A stretch of 64,000 nucleotides of DNA, taken from the NCBI GenBank assembly GCA_905182455.1, contig CAJJBJ010000002.1, positions 496,001 to 560,000 on the forward strand. The letters are read 5' to 3'. A model generated the notes under the pieces. It saw only the letters and a program-made list of their open reading frames with translations. It searched no databases and had not been told where the DNA came from. The position numbers were made by a program, and so were the translations under genes. The number at the start of each line of letters is the position of its first letter. The stretch's first letter is position 1. The DNA comes from an uncultured Planktomarina sp. Its GTDB lineage: Bacteria; Pseudomonadota; Alphaproteobacteria; Rhodobacterales; Rhodobacteraceae. Shown here piece after piece: positions 8,729-18,308 of the stretch.

Positions 8729-8925
8729 GAAAGACAGTCCTATTTGTTGCTTTCTCTTATATAGGCGCTCACATTTCACTTGGCCAATCAATCTATGATA
8801 CTTCGCAATCACAAAAATTTTACAATTCGGTATACTAATGTATGCAAATCGCCATTCTCCCCCTTGATTCCAATACAGGCCTGCTGTTATGAGGCCACAG
8901 TATCCGTTCAAACTTGGAGATTTTC

Positions 8926-11613
8926 ATGACCGTAGTTGTTGGGCAGGACACTGCCAAAACACGCCGCACACTCACCGTGGGTGACGAAAGCATCGGGTAT
9001 TATTCAATCCCTGCCGCTCAGGCTGCGGGACTCGGCGATTTTTCACGCCTGCCTGCTGCTTTGAAAGTTGTGTTGGAAAATATGCTGCGGTTTGAAGACG
9101 GGAAAACTGTTTCCGTGGATGATATCAAAGCCTTTGCCCAATGGGGCGCGCAGGGTGGCAAAAACCCGCGTGAGATTGCTTACCGCCCTGCCCGCGTTCT
9201 GATGCAGGATTTCACCGGCGTACCTGCTGTTGTGGATCTGGCCGCCATGCGCGACGGAATCGTTGCTTTGGGTGGCGATCCTGAAAAGATCAACCCGTTG
9301 AACCCAGTAGACCTTGTGATTGACCACTCAGTTATGATCGACGAATTTGGCACGCCCCACGCATTTCAGATGAATGTGGACCGAGAATATGAACGGAACA
9401 TGGAGCGTTACACCTTCCTGAAATGGGGCCAATCTGCCTTTAACAACTTCCGGGTTGTGCCTCCGGGAACTGGTATCTGTCACCAAGTAAATCTTGAGTA
9501 TCTGTCGCAAACAGTTTGGACAGATGCAGATCAAAACGGCGAGCAAGTTGCCTATCCTGATACATTGGTCGGCACCGACAGCCACACCACTATGGTCAAT
9601 GGAGCGGCCGTTTTGGGCTGGGGCGTTGGCGGAATTGAAGCTGAAGCCGCTATGTTGGGTCAACCAATCTCCATGCTGATTCCAGAAGTCGTAGGCTTTG
9701 AGCTGACAGGCGAGATGATGGAGGGCACGACTGGCACCGATTTGGTCCTAAAAGTTGTTGAATTGCTGCGCGCCCGTGGAGTTGTTGGCAAATTTGTTGA
9801 ATTTTACGGCGCAGGCCTCAACAACCTCCCACTCGCAGATCGTGCAACGATTGCCAATATGGCTCCAGAGTATGGCGCAACCTGTGGCTTTTTCCCAATT
9901 GATGATGAAACCATCCGTTACCTGCACTCCACCGGCCGTGACGAAGCGCGCATCGCATTGGTCGAAGCCTATGCCAAGGAAAACGGCTTTTGGCGTGGCG
10001 ATGACTATGCCCCAATCTACACCGATACTTTACATCTCGACATGGGCACAATCGTGCCTGCCATCTCCGGGCCAAAGCGGCCACAGGATTTTGTCGCGCT
10101 GACAGAAGGTAAAACTGCATTCCGTCGTGAGATGGAAGAAACCTTCAAACGTCCAATGGGCAAAGAGGTTACTGTTGCAGGTGAAGACTATACGATGGAG
10201 TCAGGCAAAGTTGTGATTGCCTCCATCACCTCTTGCACCAACACATCGAATCCTTACGTAATGATTGGTGCGGGCCTTGTGGCGCGCAAAGCCGCGGCAT
10301 TGGGCATGAACCGCAAACCTTGGGTAAAAACCTCCTTGGCTCCCGGCTCGCAAGTTGTATCGGCCTATCTGGAAGCGGCTGATCTGCAAAAAGACCTGGA
10401 CGCGGTTGGCTTCAACCTCGTGGGCTACGGCTGCGCCACCTGCATCGGCAACTCTGGCCCTCTGCAATCCGAAATATCCGCCGCCATCTCCGAAGGCGAT
10501 CTCGTGGCCACGGCTGTCTTATCTGGCAACCGCAATTTTGAGGGCCGTATCTCTCCAGATGTGCGTGCCAACTATCTGGCCTCACCGCCGCTAGTCGTCG
10601 CCTATGCTTTGGCGGGGACATTGGACATCAACTTGGCCAGCGATGTGATCGGCCAAGACCGGGATGGCAATGACGTCTATTTGAAAGACATCTGGCCCAC
10701 CACGCAAGAAGTTGCGGAAATGGTAGAGGCCACCGTTACTCGGGAAGCCTTCTTGTCCAAATATGCCGATGTGTTCAAAGGAGATGAGAAATGGCAGGGC
10801 GTTGAAGTCACCAATCAGAAAACATACGATTGGCCAATTTCCTCAACCTATGTCCAAAATCCGCCATATTTCCAAGGAATTACCATGGAAACCCATAAGA
10901 TCACCAATCTTGAGAATGCCAAGGTTATGGCCATCTTGGGCGATATGATCACTACCGACCACATCTCTCCCGCAGGCTCGTTCAAAGAGACAACACCAGC
11001 CGGGAAATATCTGATCGACCGCCAAGTCAGCCCACGGGAGTTCAACTCCTACGGATCGCGTCGTGGCAATCATGAAGTGATGATGCGCGGCACTTTTGCC
11101 AACATCCGCATCAAAAACGAAATGCTCGATGGCGTGGAAGGTGGCTACACCTTGGGACCAGACGGCAGCGAAATGGCCATCTATGATGCGGCTATGGCCT
11201 ATCAAGCTGAAGGCACCCCAATGGTGATTTTTGGCGGTGAACAATATGGTGCCGGCTCCAGCCGTGACTGGGCAGCCAAAGGCACAGCACTTTTGGGGAT
11301 CAAAGCTGTTATTGCTGAGAGCTTTGAGCGCATTCACCGCTCCAATTTGGTTGGCATGGGCGTTATTCCTTTTGAGTTCACAGGTGGCGATAGCCGCAAG
11401 ACACTGGGCTTGAAGGGTGATGAAACTGTCTCGATCATGGGTCTTGAAGGCGTGAAACCGTTGCAAGAGGTTCCAGCTGAGATCACAATGACCGATAGCA
11501 CAGTGAAGGCGATCACACTAAAATGCCGGATCGATACCGAAGTCGAAATCGATTACATCGAAAACGGCGGCGTGTTGCACTATGTGCTGCGCAATCTCGC
11601 CAAAGAATCTTGA
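8926..11613 (+). CDS. acnA: Aconitate hydratase A
   Basis: Isomerises citrate to isocitrate in the TCA cycle using a [4Fe-4S] cluster. It is 895 residues, as expected for AcnA/IRP-type enzymes. The cluster cysteines are in SCTNTSNP (Cys about 437) and YGCATCIGNSGP (Cys about 503 and 506). Active-site stretches DSHTTMVNGAAVLGWGVGG and YGAGSSRDWAAKG are intact. The ATG at 8926 follows the ribosome binding site TTGGAG; TTG 8914 overlaps that site and is unlikely. It is monocistronic and ends at a strong hairpin. Confidence 0.97.
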   Translation: MTVVVGQDTAKTRRTLTVGDESIGYYSIPAAQAAGLGDFSRLPAALKVVLENMLRFEDGKTVSVDDIKAFAQWGAQGGKNPREIAYRPARVLMQDFTGVPAVVDLAAMRDGIVALGGDPEKINPLNPVDLVIDHSVMIDEFGTPHAFQMNVDREYERNMERYTFLKWGQSAFNNFRVVPPGTGICHQVNLEYLSQTVWTDADQNGEQVAYPDTLVGTDSHTTMVNGAAVLGWGVGGIEAEAAMLGQPISMLIPEVVGFELTGEMMEGTTGTDLVLKVVELLRARGVVGKFVEFYGAGLNNLPLADRATIANMAPEYGATCGFFPIDDETIRYLHSTGRDEARIALVEAYAKENGFWRGDDYAPIYTDTLHLDMGTIVPAISGPKRPQDFVALTEGKTAFRREMEETFKRPMGKEVTVAGEDYTMESGKVVIASITSCTNTSNPYVMIGAGLVARKAAALGMNRKPWVKTSLAPGSQVVSAYLEAADLQKDLDAVGFNLVGYGCATCIGNSGPLQSEISAAISEGDLVATAVLSGNRNFEGRISPDVRANYLASPPLVVAYALAGTLDINLASDVIGQDRDGNDVYLKDIWPTTQEVAEMVEATVTREAFLSKYADVFKGDEKWQGVEVTNQKTYDWPISSTYVQNPPYFQGITMETHKITNLENAKVMAILGDMITTDHISPAGSFKETTPAGKYLIDRQVSPREFNSYGSRRGNHEVMMRGTFANIRIKNEMLDGVEGGYTLGPDGSEMAIYDAAMAYQAEGTPMVIFGGEQYGAGSSRDWAAKGTALLGIKAVIAESFERIHRSNLVGMGVIPFEFTGGDSRKTLGLKGDETVSIMGLEGVKPLQEVPAEITMTDSTVKAITLKCRIDTEVEIDYIENGGVLHYVLRNLAKES

Positions 11614-11625
11614 TCAAACCACAAC

Positions 11626-11656
11626 AAAAAAGGCCTCGGAAAACCGGGGCTTTTTT
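11626..11656 (+). terminator. Rho-independent terminator of acnA
   Basis: Seven-pair stem GCCTCGG/CCGGGGC (one G-U pair) with an AAAA loop, preceded by an A-run and followed by six T. It lies 12 bp after the acnA stop. Confidence 0.9.
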
Positions 11657-11682
11657 ACGTCTGGATGTGAGCCGTTATCAAA

Positions 11683-12222
11683 TTAGGGAAAACTCAACCC
11701 TGCCTCTGCCAAGGCGGGCAGTACCCGGGTTGCCATATTGCGTTCGGTCAGAGGCCCTGTCACTCGCAGAATTACAGTGCCGTTTGGACCCAAAATAAAA
11801 GTCTCCGGCAGGCCGTAAACCCCCCAATCCAATGCCATCTTCGCATCGGGATCAGCGCCGCCCAAAGTATATGGGTTGCCCAGATCTGCTAAAAACGCCC
11901 GCGCTTTTGCCGGATCATCTTTGTAGTTCACGCCGTAAACTGGAATGCCTTTTTCAGAAAGCTCTACCAATTTAGGGTGTTCCGCACGACAAGGCGCGCA
12001 CCAACTGGCCCAGAAATTTACCAACTTCACGCCCCCACCCGTCAAATCACTCTCCGCGAAGGGCACATGGCCTTCAAGCGGTTGGAGCTGAACCATTGGG
12101 GCAGATTGACCGGTGGCCGTGCTGGGCAAGCCGTCCGGATCGTCACGCTGCATGCCCACGAAAGCCAGCCCCGCGAAAATTGCAAAGACCAATACCGGCA
12201 AACCAAGAAGGAGTTTACGCAT
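11683..12222 (-). CDS. ccmG: Thiol:disulfide interchange protein CcmG/DsbE
   Basis: Membrane-anchored periplasmic thioredoxin that reduces apocytochrome c before heme attachment. It is 179 residues with one N-terminal transmembrane anchor (residues 3-24) and the redox motif WASWCAPCRAEHP with Cys75 and Cys78. The cis-Pro region is in GVYGLPETF. The ATG lies inside the end of ccmD (overlap ATGCGTAA), so translation is coupled. It is the last gene of the secDF-ccm run. Confidence 0.95.
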   Translation of the reverse strand: MRKLLLGLPVLVFAIFAGLAFVGMQRDDPDGLPSTATGQSAPMVQLQPLEGHVPFAESDLTGGGVKLVNFWASWCAPCRAEHPKLVELSEKGIPVYGVNYKDDPAKARAFLADLGNPYTLGGADPDAKMALDWGVYGLPETFILGPNGTVILRVTGPLTERNMATRVLPALAEAGLSFP

Positions 12223-12364
12223 CTTTGCGCGCCTCCGCAGTGATAAGAGCGCGTTTCACCAAGCTACTGCGCCGAATGTAGACAACACACAGCAGGGCCA
12301 AGGCCAGCAAGCTCACCCCATATGAGCCCATCACCTCAACGGCATATTTTCCTAAATCTGGCAT
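12215..12364 (-). CDS. ccmD: Heme exporter protein CcmD
   Basis: A 49-residue single-pass membrane protein in the place where ccmD always sits, between ccmC and ccmG. It starts MPDLGKYAVEVMGSYGVSLL, has one hydrophobic helix (about residues 15-30) and then the basic cytoplasmic tail YIRRSSLVKRAL. The family holds CcmE to the CcmABC complex during holo-CcmE release. The start overlaps the ccmC stop (ATGATG region) and the stop overlaps the ccmG start by eight bases. Confidence 0.92.
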   Translation of the reverse strand: MPDLGKYAVEVMGSYGVSLLALALLCVVYIRRSSLVKRALITAEARKDA

Positions 12365-13134
12365 CATTGCATCCGCTCCCGTGCTTGCAAAACCTTAAGC
12401 CGCCTTCTGCGCAGTTCAGTACGCGTGCCAATCAAAAGCAGCGTCACAAACAACAGTCCAAACCCCGCCATCGACAGGAATAGCGGTTGAAAAAATACAT
12501 TCGAAATATTCTCCTGCTTGGCCCCATCGGCCAGGTTGACCGTGGTTCCCTGATGCAGGCCTTGGCTCCAAAACAACACCGCATAGCGGCTCAACAAGGC
12601 GAAGACTGACCCCACAAGCGCCAGAACCGAAGTTAAATCCGCCGCTGTATCATCATCCTCAATCGCAGCCCAAAGCGCAATATATCCTGCATAAAACAAA
12701 AATAGAATTAAAAAGCTAGTCAGGCGTGGGTCCCAAACCCAATAGGTCCCCCACATCGGCTGGCCCCATATAGCCCCCGTCGCCAAGGCAATCAAAGTCA
12801 TGGTCATGCCCACCGGTGCCGCAGCCTTCGCCGCTAAAACCGAAACATGTTGTCGCCGGATCAACCACACCAAGGAGCCTACAAACATCAGCAAATAGCC
12901 ATTGATCGCCATCAAAGCCGCGGGCACGTGCAGGTAAATGATTTTTACGGTCGATCCTTGACGCGTATCATCAGGCGTGAAAAAAAACCCCCAAATCAGG
13001 CCAGAACCCAGAAATAAGATCGTCAGCCCGACCAGCCAAGGCAACCACCGGCCCGACCAGCCCATAAAGACCTTAGGATTGGCCAATTGCCAAAATGCAT
13101 CCCAAAGACGTTTTGAAGTTGAAGTCGAGTTCAT
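12364..13134 (-). CDS. ccmC: Heme exporter CcmC
   Basis: Six-helix membrane protein (256 residues) that presents heme to CcmE in system I cytochrome c maturation. The tryptophan-rich heme-handling motif reads WGTYWVWDPRLTS near residue 127, and the flanking periplasmic histidines are in YLHVPAAL and in GLHQGTTV. It overlaps ccmD and lies 41 bp after ccmB. Confidence 0.95.
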   Translation of the reverse strand: MNSTSTSKRLWDAFWQLANPKVFMGWSGRWLPWLVGLTILFLGSGLIWGFFFTPDDTRQGSTVKIIYLHVPAALMAINGYLLMFVGSLVWLIRRQHVSVLAAKAAAPVGMTMTLIALATGAIWGQPMWGTYWVWDPRLTSFLILFLFYAGYIALWAAIEDDDTAADLTSVLALVGSVFALLSRYAVLFWSQGLHQGTTVNLADGAKQENISNVFFQPLFLSMAGFGLLFVTLLLIGTRTELRRRRLKVLQARERMQ

Positions 13135-13175
13135 AAGCTCAATCCTATACTAATTTACGCAAAGCGGCAGTCAGT

Positions 13176-13832
13176 TCACCGAAGATTGATCCGCAGTGCC
13201 GCCCCAGAGGCAAAGGGTAAAATCGCCACAGCACCTAGAGAAATCGCCAAGATCAGGACCAAGGGCACGTCAAAAGGCTGCCCAAGTGATGCAGATCGTA
13301 CCGCCTGCGCACCAAAAATCAAAGTCGGCACGTAGAGCGGTAGCACCAGAAGCGATAACAATAATCCACCGCGCTTAATTCCAAGTGTCAGAGTGGCCCC
13401 AAAAGCCCCAATTAGACTCAACGCTGGAGTGCCCAGTAACAAAGAAAAACACAGCGCCATACCCGCATCAAAGCTCAGATTCAGTAAAACGCCCAACAAA
13501 GGCGCCGCCAGCGCCAAGGGCAAACCAGTGGTCAACCAATGCGCCGCAGCCTTGGCTATATAGACCGACTCAAGAGGCAGTGGTGAGCTCGCCAGAAGGT
13601 CCAGAGAGCCATCCTCATAGTCCAATCCAAAAATTCTATCCAGTGACAGCAAGCAGGCCAACAAAGCCCCCAGCCACAGCACACCGGGCGCCACCAAGGC
13701 CAAGGCGGATTGATCAGGGCCCAAGGCAAAGGGAATCAGCACCACCACAATCAAGAAAAATATCAAAGCTAGCCCAAAGCCACCGCCAGAACGCACCGCA
13801 AGACCGATATCACGCATAAAGAGCTGGATCAT
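13176..13832 (-). CDS. ccmB: Heme exporter CcmB
   Basis: Membrane subunit (218 residues, about six helices) of the CcmAB ATPase that frees holo-CcmE from CcmC. The family stretch DYEDGSLDLLASSPLPLESV is near residue 74. Its start overlaps the ccmA stop by four bases (ATGA). Confidence 0.94.
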   Translation of the reverse strand: MIQLFMRDIGLAVRSGGGFGLALIFFLIVVVLIPFALGPDQSALALVAPGVLWLGALLACLLSLDRIFGLDYEDGSLDLLASSPLPLESVYIAKAAAHWLTTGLPLALAAPLLGVLLNLSFDAGMALCFSLLLGTPALSLIGAFGATLTLGIKRGGLLLSLLVLPLYVPTLIFGAQAVRSASLGQPFDVPLVLILAISLGAVAILPFASGAALRINLR

Positions 13833-14440
13833 TCCAAAGCCTCCTCAAACGTGGAAGAAGATCTTTGTGCCGTGGCGATATAGCCTGTCAGATCCAAATT
13901 CTCACCTGACAAGTCTAGGTCAATATGCGTGGTGAGCACCGCAGCGCCACCAGATTGCAAATGCGCTTGCAATACGATGCGAAACAAAGCCACATTCTGC
14001 GCGTCCAGTGACACAGTGGGTTCATCCATCACCCAAAGCCCGCAGCCCGTCACCAACATGCGCGCCAAACCGAGCCTGCGTTTTTGACCTGCTGAAAGAT
14101 TCGCCGCCGAGCGCTGTGCAAGCTCTTGTAGATCATAAGCCGCCAAAGCAGATTTCGGAGCTGGACCGCCGTAAACTTCGGACCAAAACTTAAGGTTTTC
14201 CAATACGCTCAACTGTCCTTTGAGCCCATCCGCATGAGCGGCATAGGCAACAGTTTCCGACCCTGAAATCGTTCCGGATATTGGCTGTTGCAGCCCGGCA
14301 ATGCAGCGCAGCAGGCTGGTTTTACCGATGCCATTGGCGCCCCGCAACACGAGAGCTTGCCCGGGTTGCACCGAGAAGCTCACGTCGTGCAAAAGTGATA
14401 TCCCACCCCGCGCCACGCTTAGGTTTGAGACTTGTAACAT
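13829..14440 (-). CDS. ccmA: Cytochrome c biogenesis ATP-binding protein CcmA
   Basis: ATPase of the CcmAB complex, 203 residues. Walker A is GANGIGKTSL near residue 34, the ABC signature LSAGQKRRLGLARML is near residue 118, and Walker B is WVMDEPTVSLD. A three-base gap separates it from the DUF498 gene upstream, so the secDF and ccm genes form one transcription unit. Confidence 0.95.
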   Translation of the reverse strand: MLQVSNLSVARGGISLLHDVSFSVQPGQALVLRGANGIGKTSLLRCIAGLQQPISGTISGSETVAYAAHADGLKGQLSVLENLKFWSEVYGGPAPKSALAAYDLQELAQRSAANLSAGQKRRLGLARMLVTGCGLWVMDEPTVSLDAQNVALFRIVLQAHLQSGGAAVLTTHIDLDLSGENLDLTGYIATAQRSSSTFEEALE

Positions 14441-14443
14441 GGG

Positions 14444-14797
14444 CTACACCGGCAGCAGGGCCAAGCCGATGCGGCGCCCTTCAGAGAGCAAAATATTATA
14501 GGTTCGGCATGCGGTGGGTGAATTCATGATCTCAACCCCAATTCCGGCCGTCTCCAATGCGGTGCGAAACTCTGCGGGAATATGGGCGATATTTGCCCCT
14601 GTCCCCACAAAGACCACATCCAGATCTCTGGCCACCGCGACAAAGGGTGCAGAATCCTCAAAGCCAGACCATGGCCCACAAGACTGTGGCAGCACCGCGA
14701 CCATGCCTTCGAACACCTCTCCCGCGATGCGGAAAAAATTCGGGCCATAGCCATCTACGGGCCGTCCACTGTCGAAGGTGATCTCGCTCAGCTGCAT
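14444..14797 (-). CDS. Mth938-like domain (DUF498/NDUFAF3-type) protein
   Basis: A 117-residue soluble protein of the DUF498 fold; the mitochondrial relative NDUFAF3 assists complex I assembly. Seen motifs are VFVGTGANIAHIPAEFR and the C-terminal ACRTYNILLSEGRRIGLALLP, both conserved. In many Rhodobacterales it sits between secF and the ccm genes, as here. The start is ATG at 14795-14797. Its biochemical role in bacteria is not known. Confidence 0.88.
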   Translation of the reverse strand: MQLSEITFDSGRPVDGYGPNFFRIAGEVFEGMVAVLPQSCGPWSGFEDSAPFVAVARDLDVVFVGTGANIAHIPAEFRTALETAGIGVEIMNSPTACRTYNILLSEGRRIGLALLPV

Positions 14798-14843
14798 CTA
14801 GGCATCAATATTGGCAAATTGATTGCCATCCGTATTGCTGGGT

Positions 14844-15767
14844 TTAGACCAATCGCGCTTCACGCCGAGTCGCAGCAGAGTTGAGCTGGCCACGAAAGAC
14901 CGACGAATACGTCCCAACCACAACGCCCCAGATCATGGCGAACACAAAACCCCGGATCACATCGCCACCAAGTACAAACAAAGAAATCAGCGCCAACAAT
15001 GTTGTGACAGAAGTCATCGCCGTGCGGCTTAGAGTTTCATTGATTGACTGGTTAAGCAATTCAGAAAGATTTTTTTGCTTATAGCGGCGCAGATTTTCAC
15101 GCACCCGGTCAAACACCACAACCGTGTCATTCAAAGAATACCCCACAATCGTGAGCAAGGCCGCGATGATCGCCAAATCAAACTTGATTTGCAAAGCGGA
15201 AAACACGCCAATTGTCAGAACGATGTCATGCACCAATGCGCCAACCGCGCCGACGGCAAATTGCCACTCAAACCGAAGCCAAATATAGATCAGCACAACG
15301 GCAATCGCGATCACAACCGCCAAAGCCGCGGATTGGATCAACTCGCCAGAGACTTTGGGCCCTACAGATTCAACCGATGGAAAGGTGATCCCAGGCGCCA
15401 CGTCTTGCAACGCCGCCTCAAGCTTTAAAACCACATCGGATGCCACGGATTCTTGACCTTCTTGTGCTTGGATTCGGATTTGTGCCACGTGTTGATCCGC
15501 CCGAAACGAGGGATCAAACACTTCGGCAATCGATATATCACCCAGTCCCAATGGCTCAATCGCGGCCCGATAGGCTGCAACATCCACTGCTACAGTACTT
15601 TCTGCGCGAATGGTTGTACCGCCTTTGAAATCAATGCCGAAGTTCAAGCCCATGGTCACGGTCGATCCAATCGACAGAATGACCAAAACAGCTGAGATCC
15701 CAATCCATATTTTCCAGTCTTTGAAAAAATTGAATGTTGTATGTTGTTTTACAAGCCTTAAGCGCAT
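14844..15767 (-). CDS. secF: Protein translocase subunit SecF
   Basis: Inner-membrane partner of SecD that uses proton motive force to finish protein export. It is 307 residues with six expected helices; GLNFGIDFKGGTTIRAE is the typical first periplasmic loop start, and YSLNDTVVVFDRVRENLR (about residue 210) is the hallmark of SecF TM4. It starts three bases after secD. Confidence 0.96.
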   Translation of the reverse strand: MRLRLVKQHTTFNFFKDWKIWIGISAVLVILSIGSTVTMGLNFGIDFKGGTTIRAESTVAVDVAAYRAAIEPLGLGDISIAEVFDPSFRADQHVAQIRIQAQEGQESVASDVVLKLEAALQDVAPGITFPSVESVGPKVSGELIQSAALAVVIAIAVVLIYIWLRFEWQFAVGAVGALVHDIVLTIGVFSALQIKFDLAIIAALLTIVGYSLNDTVVVFDRVRENLRRYKQKNLSELLNQSINETLSRTAMTSVTTLLALISLFVLGGDVIRGFVFAMIWGVVVGTYSSVFRGQLNSAATRREARLV

Positions 15768-15770
15768 CGC

Positions 15771-17402
15771 CTACACCTCCAGTGTTTTTGGCTTGCGCCA
15801 TTCGAACCAGATCACAACCATGATCCGAGTCACAAAAATTGCAGTAAAGACTGAGGTGATAATCCCCAAACCAAGCGTGATCGCAAAGCCTTTCACAGGC
15901 CCCGCCCCCATGAAAAACAAGATCGCCGCCGTCAGAAACGTCGTGATATTGGCATCAATAATAGCCGAAAGCGCTTTTTCATAACCAAGCTCAATGGCCC
16001 GAGCGGGTCCCTTGGCGGTTTTTAACTCTTCTCGGATACGCTCAAAGATCAGCACATTGGCGTCCACCGCCATACCAATTGTCAAAACAATCCCCGCAAT
16101 ACCCGGCAATGTGAGCGTGGCCCCAATCATAGACAACAGTCCAAAAATCAAGCCGACATTGATGATCAAAGCGATATTGGCGAAGATACCAAAGGTGCCG
16201 TAGGACATAGCCATAAAGATCAAAACAGCTACAAAGCCAACCATACAGGCGATTTTACCAGCATCAATACTGTCTTGGCCCAATTCCGGCCCGACCGTGC
16301 GCTCTTCCAAAAACTCCAAACTCGCAGGCAATGAGCCCGCGCGCAGCAAAGTCGAAAGGCGCGTGCTTTCTGTGACGTCAAAATTGCCCGTGATAATACC
16401 CGAGCCGCCAGTGATCGCAGATTGAATGGTTGGTGCAGAGATAACTTGATTGTCCAAGACAATCGCAAAGGGCTCGCCAATGTGATCCGTTGTATATTGC
16501 CCAAATTTCCGCGCACCTGAGGTGTTGAAACGGAAGTTCACTGCGGGTTGGCCATTTTGATCAAAGGAGGGCTGCGCATCAGTCAGATCTTCACCCGTCA
16601 CCACAGGCGCGCGCTCCAAGACGTAATAAAGTGTTTCATTTTCGGCAGATTGCACAAGCTCATTGCCAATGCCCGCAGTGCCACTGGAGTTGCTAGTTTG
16701 CCCCACAACCGTCTGGAAAGTCAAAAGCGCAGGCGTCCCGATCAAGTCTTTCAGTTCTTGAGCGGACCCAAGACCCGGTACTTGGATTAAAACCCGGTCA
16801 GTGCCTTGACGCTGAATGGTTGGCTCACGTGTGCCAGCCTCATCCACCCTGCGTCGGATAATCTCAAGGGATTGTGCCATGGTCCGGTCATCAGTCGCAA
16901 GTTTTTCAGCTTCAGACAAAGTGACAATCAAATTATCTCCAACGGAGGAGACAACGATATCGTCTGTTAGACCACCGCTCAACGATGAAACAGGGCGCGC
17001 CAGTGTCCGCACAATTTTCATTGCGTGATCCATGGCTTCTGGATTACCAATACGCACCCGCAATTCGCCCTCGCCGCCGTCTTGCTGGCGAATGGCGCCG
17101 ACGGTGGAACGTTCTTCGCGCAAGACATTGCGCACTTCTGGCCAAAAACCTTCAAGGCGGGTGGTATAGACCTCCGCCAATTTGACTTCGCCCAACAAAT
17201 GCGCCCCGCCCCGCAGATCAAGCCCGAGGTTGACCAAGCCAGAAGGCAGGAAAGAAGGCCAACCCATGGCCTCCGCCCCTGCATCTTTAGCGTCGTTATA
17301 TGTCTCAACTTTGGAGTAAAACCCATTGGGAAGAGCAAATAGAAGCCCTATCGCGCAGGTTGCCCAAATCAGGACCCGCTTCCAACCTTCTATTTGCAAC
17401 AT
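15771..17402 (-). CDS. secD: Protein translocase subunit SecD
   Basis: Partner of SecF in the Sec translocon, 543 residues. Diagnostic motifs are GLDLRGGAHLLGEV after TM1, and TIGMAVDANVLIFERIREEL near residue 455, which carries the proton-relay Asp. The large periplasmic P1 domain is intact. It lies between yajC (34 bp) and secF (3 bp). Confidence 0.96.
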   Translation of the reverse strand: MLQIEGWKRVLIWATCAIGLLFALPNGFYSKVETYNDAKDAGAEAMGWPSFLPSGLVNLGLDLRGGAHLLGEVKLAEVYTTRLEGFWPEVRNVLREERSTVGAIRQQDGGEGELRVRIGNPEAMDHAMKIVRTLARPVSSLSGGLTDDIVVSSVGDNLIVTLSEAEKLATDDRTMAQSLEIIRRRVDEAGTREPTIQRQGTDRVLIQVPGLGSAQELKDLIGTPALLTFQTVVGQTSNSSGTAGIGNELVQSAENETLYYVLERAPVVTGEDLTDAQPSFDQNGQPAVNFRFNTSGARKFGQYTTDHIGEPFAIVLDNQVISAPTIQSAITGGSGIITGNFDVTESTRLSTLLRAGSLPASLEFLEERTVGPELGQDSIDAGKIACMVGFVAVLIFMAMSYGTFGIFANIALIINVGLIFGLLSMIGATLTLPGIAGIVLTIGMAVDANVLIFERIREELKTAKGPARAIELGYEKALSAIIDANITTFLTAAILFFMGAGPVKGFAITLGLGIITSVFTAIFVTRIMVVIWFEWRKPKTLEV

Positions 17403-17436
17403 CTTGTGGCTCCTGGCCTATAAGTTTGACACGTGG

Positions 17437-17718
17437 TTAGCTTGCAGGCTTGGTTTTGCTGCGCACATCGGCGATCGTAGCTTGGACAACGGTCACACGC
17501 ACGTCTTTTGCAACTTCGACTTCAACTTCATTGCTTTCAGCTTTGACCTTGGTCACTTTGCCGATCAAGCCGCCAGCGGTGACAACTTCATCCCCTTTGG
17601 CCAAGTTTTTGACCATATTTTGATGTTCTTTCATCTTCTTTTGCTGTGGCCGGAAAACCAACATGTAAAAAATGCCGATAATCAGCAGCGGAAACATAAA
17701 TGTGCCTAAAGTGTCCAT
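17437..17718 (-). CDS. yajC: Preprotein translocase subunit YajC
   Basis: A 93-residue single-pass membrane protein of the SecDF-YajC complex. The helix MFPLLIIGIFYMLVFRPQQK and the following basic KKMKEHQNMVKNLAKGDEVV are the family pattern. It is first in the nine-gene yajC-secD-secF-DUF498-ccmABCDG run, and the promoter is expected in the 17.7-17.85 kb gap. Confidence 0.95.
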   Translation of the reverse strand: MDTLGTFMFPLLIIGIFYMLVFRPQQKKMKEHQNMVKNLAKGDEVVTAGGLIGKVTKVKAESNEVEVEVAKDVRVTVVQATIADVRSKTKPAS

Positions 17719-18308
17719 AAAGACCTCGTAAATCTGTCATACGGCACCGCGCCGCAGGTTCTGGCAGAACGTATGGTTTGGACGGACGCTTTGCAAGGGA
17801 TTGTGAGACTAGGCATTGAAGTTTGACGCATAATTCTTGGATTATTTTTATGATTTTTCATTTAAAATCACTTTTCACCACAATTCTGATATGTTTGCCT
17901 GCACTGGGCCCTTTACAGGCGGACACGCCCAAGCTGTTTGGGAAAAACCTTATGACCTGCGCCCCATCGGCCGCGTGCTCATCACCCACTTAAGATTTGA
18001 ATATACGGGATTATTAATCAGCCCATTGAGGCGGTAATTGCAGCCTATTGTGTCACGACTGCGAAAGGAAACGCTCTTCCAGCGGATTGGTTCCAATTTT
18101 CATTGCCCAGCCACCTGCGCAGGCAACGAGTGGCAGCTTCTGACGCTTGCAGAATATTTTCAAACGGCCACCCCAGGTCTCAGGTAAAAGTTTCGGCCCC
18201 GCCATCACCAAGACTTGAACTGGTAATTTGCGTCAAGAAATTGCCCCGTGACCCTCAGGCCAGCTTTGGGCATAACCACAGCAGTGATTCTTTTGAAGGA
18301 GATGATAT
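17719..18308. other. 590-bp intergenic stretch between yajC and serS with possible gene remnant
   Basis: No conserved gene is recognised. It should hold the divergent promoters of yajC and serS. A 48-codon open frame with a signal peptide lies at 17850-17993. After its stop, another frame is open from about 18010 and reads AVIAAYCVTTAKGNALPADW, protein-like but unrecognised. This could be a decayed exported-protein gene. The serS ribosome binding site (AAGGAG) is at about 18296. Confidence 0.4.
17850..17993 (+). CDS. Possible small secreted protein (47 residues), or the 5' end of a decayed gene
   Basis: Starts MIFHLKSLFTTILICLPALG followed by PLQA, a convincing Sec signal peptide with a likely cut after QA, and leaves a mature part of only about 23 residues containing two cysteines (TCAPSAAC). 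No homologue is recognised and no strong ribosome binding site is seen. The short mature part and protein-like sequence in another frame downstream favour a remnant. Confidence 0.3.
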   Translation: MIFHLKSLFTTILICLPALGPLQADTPKLFGKNLMTCAPSAACSSPT

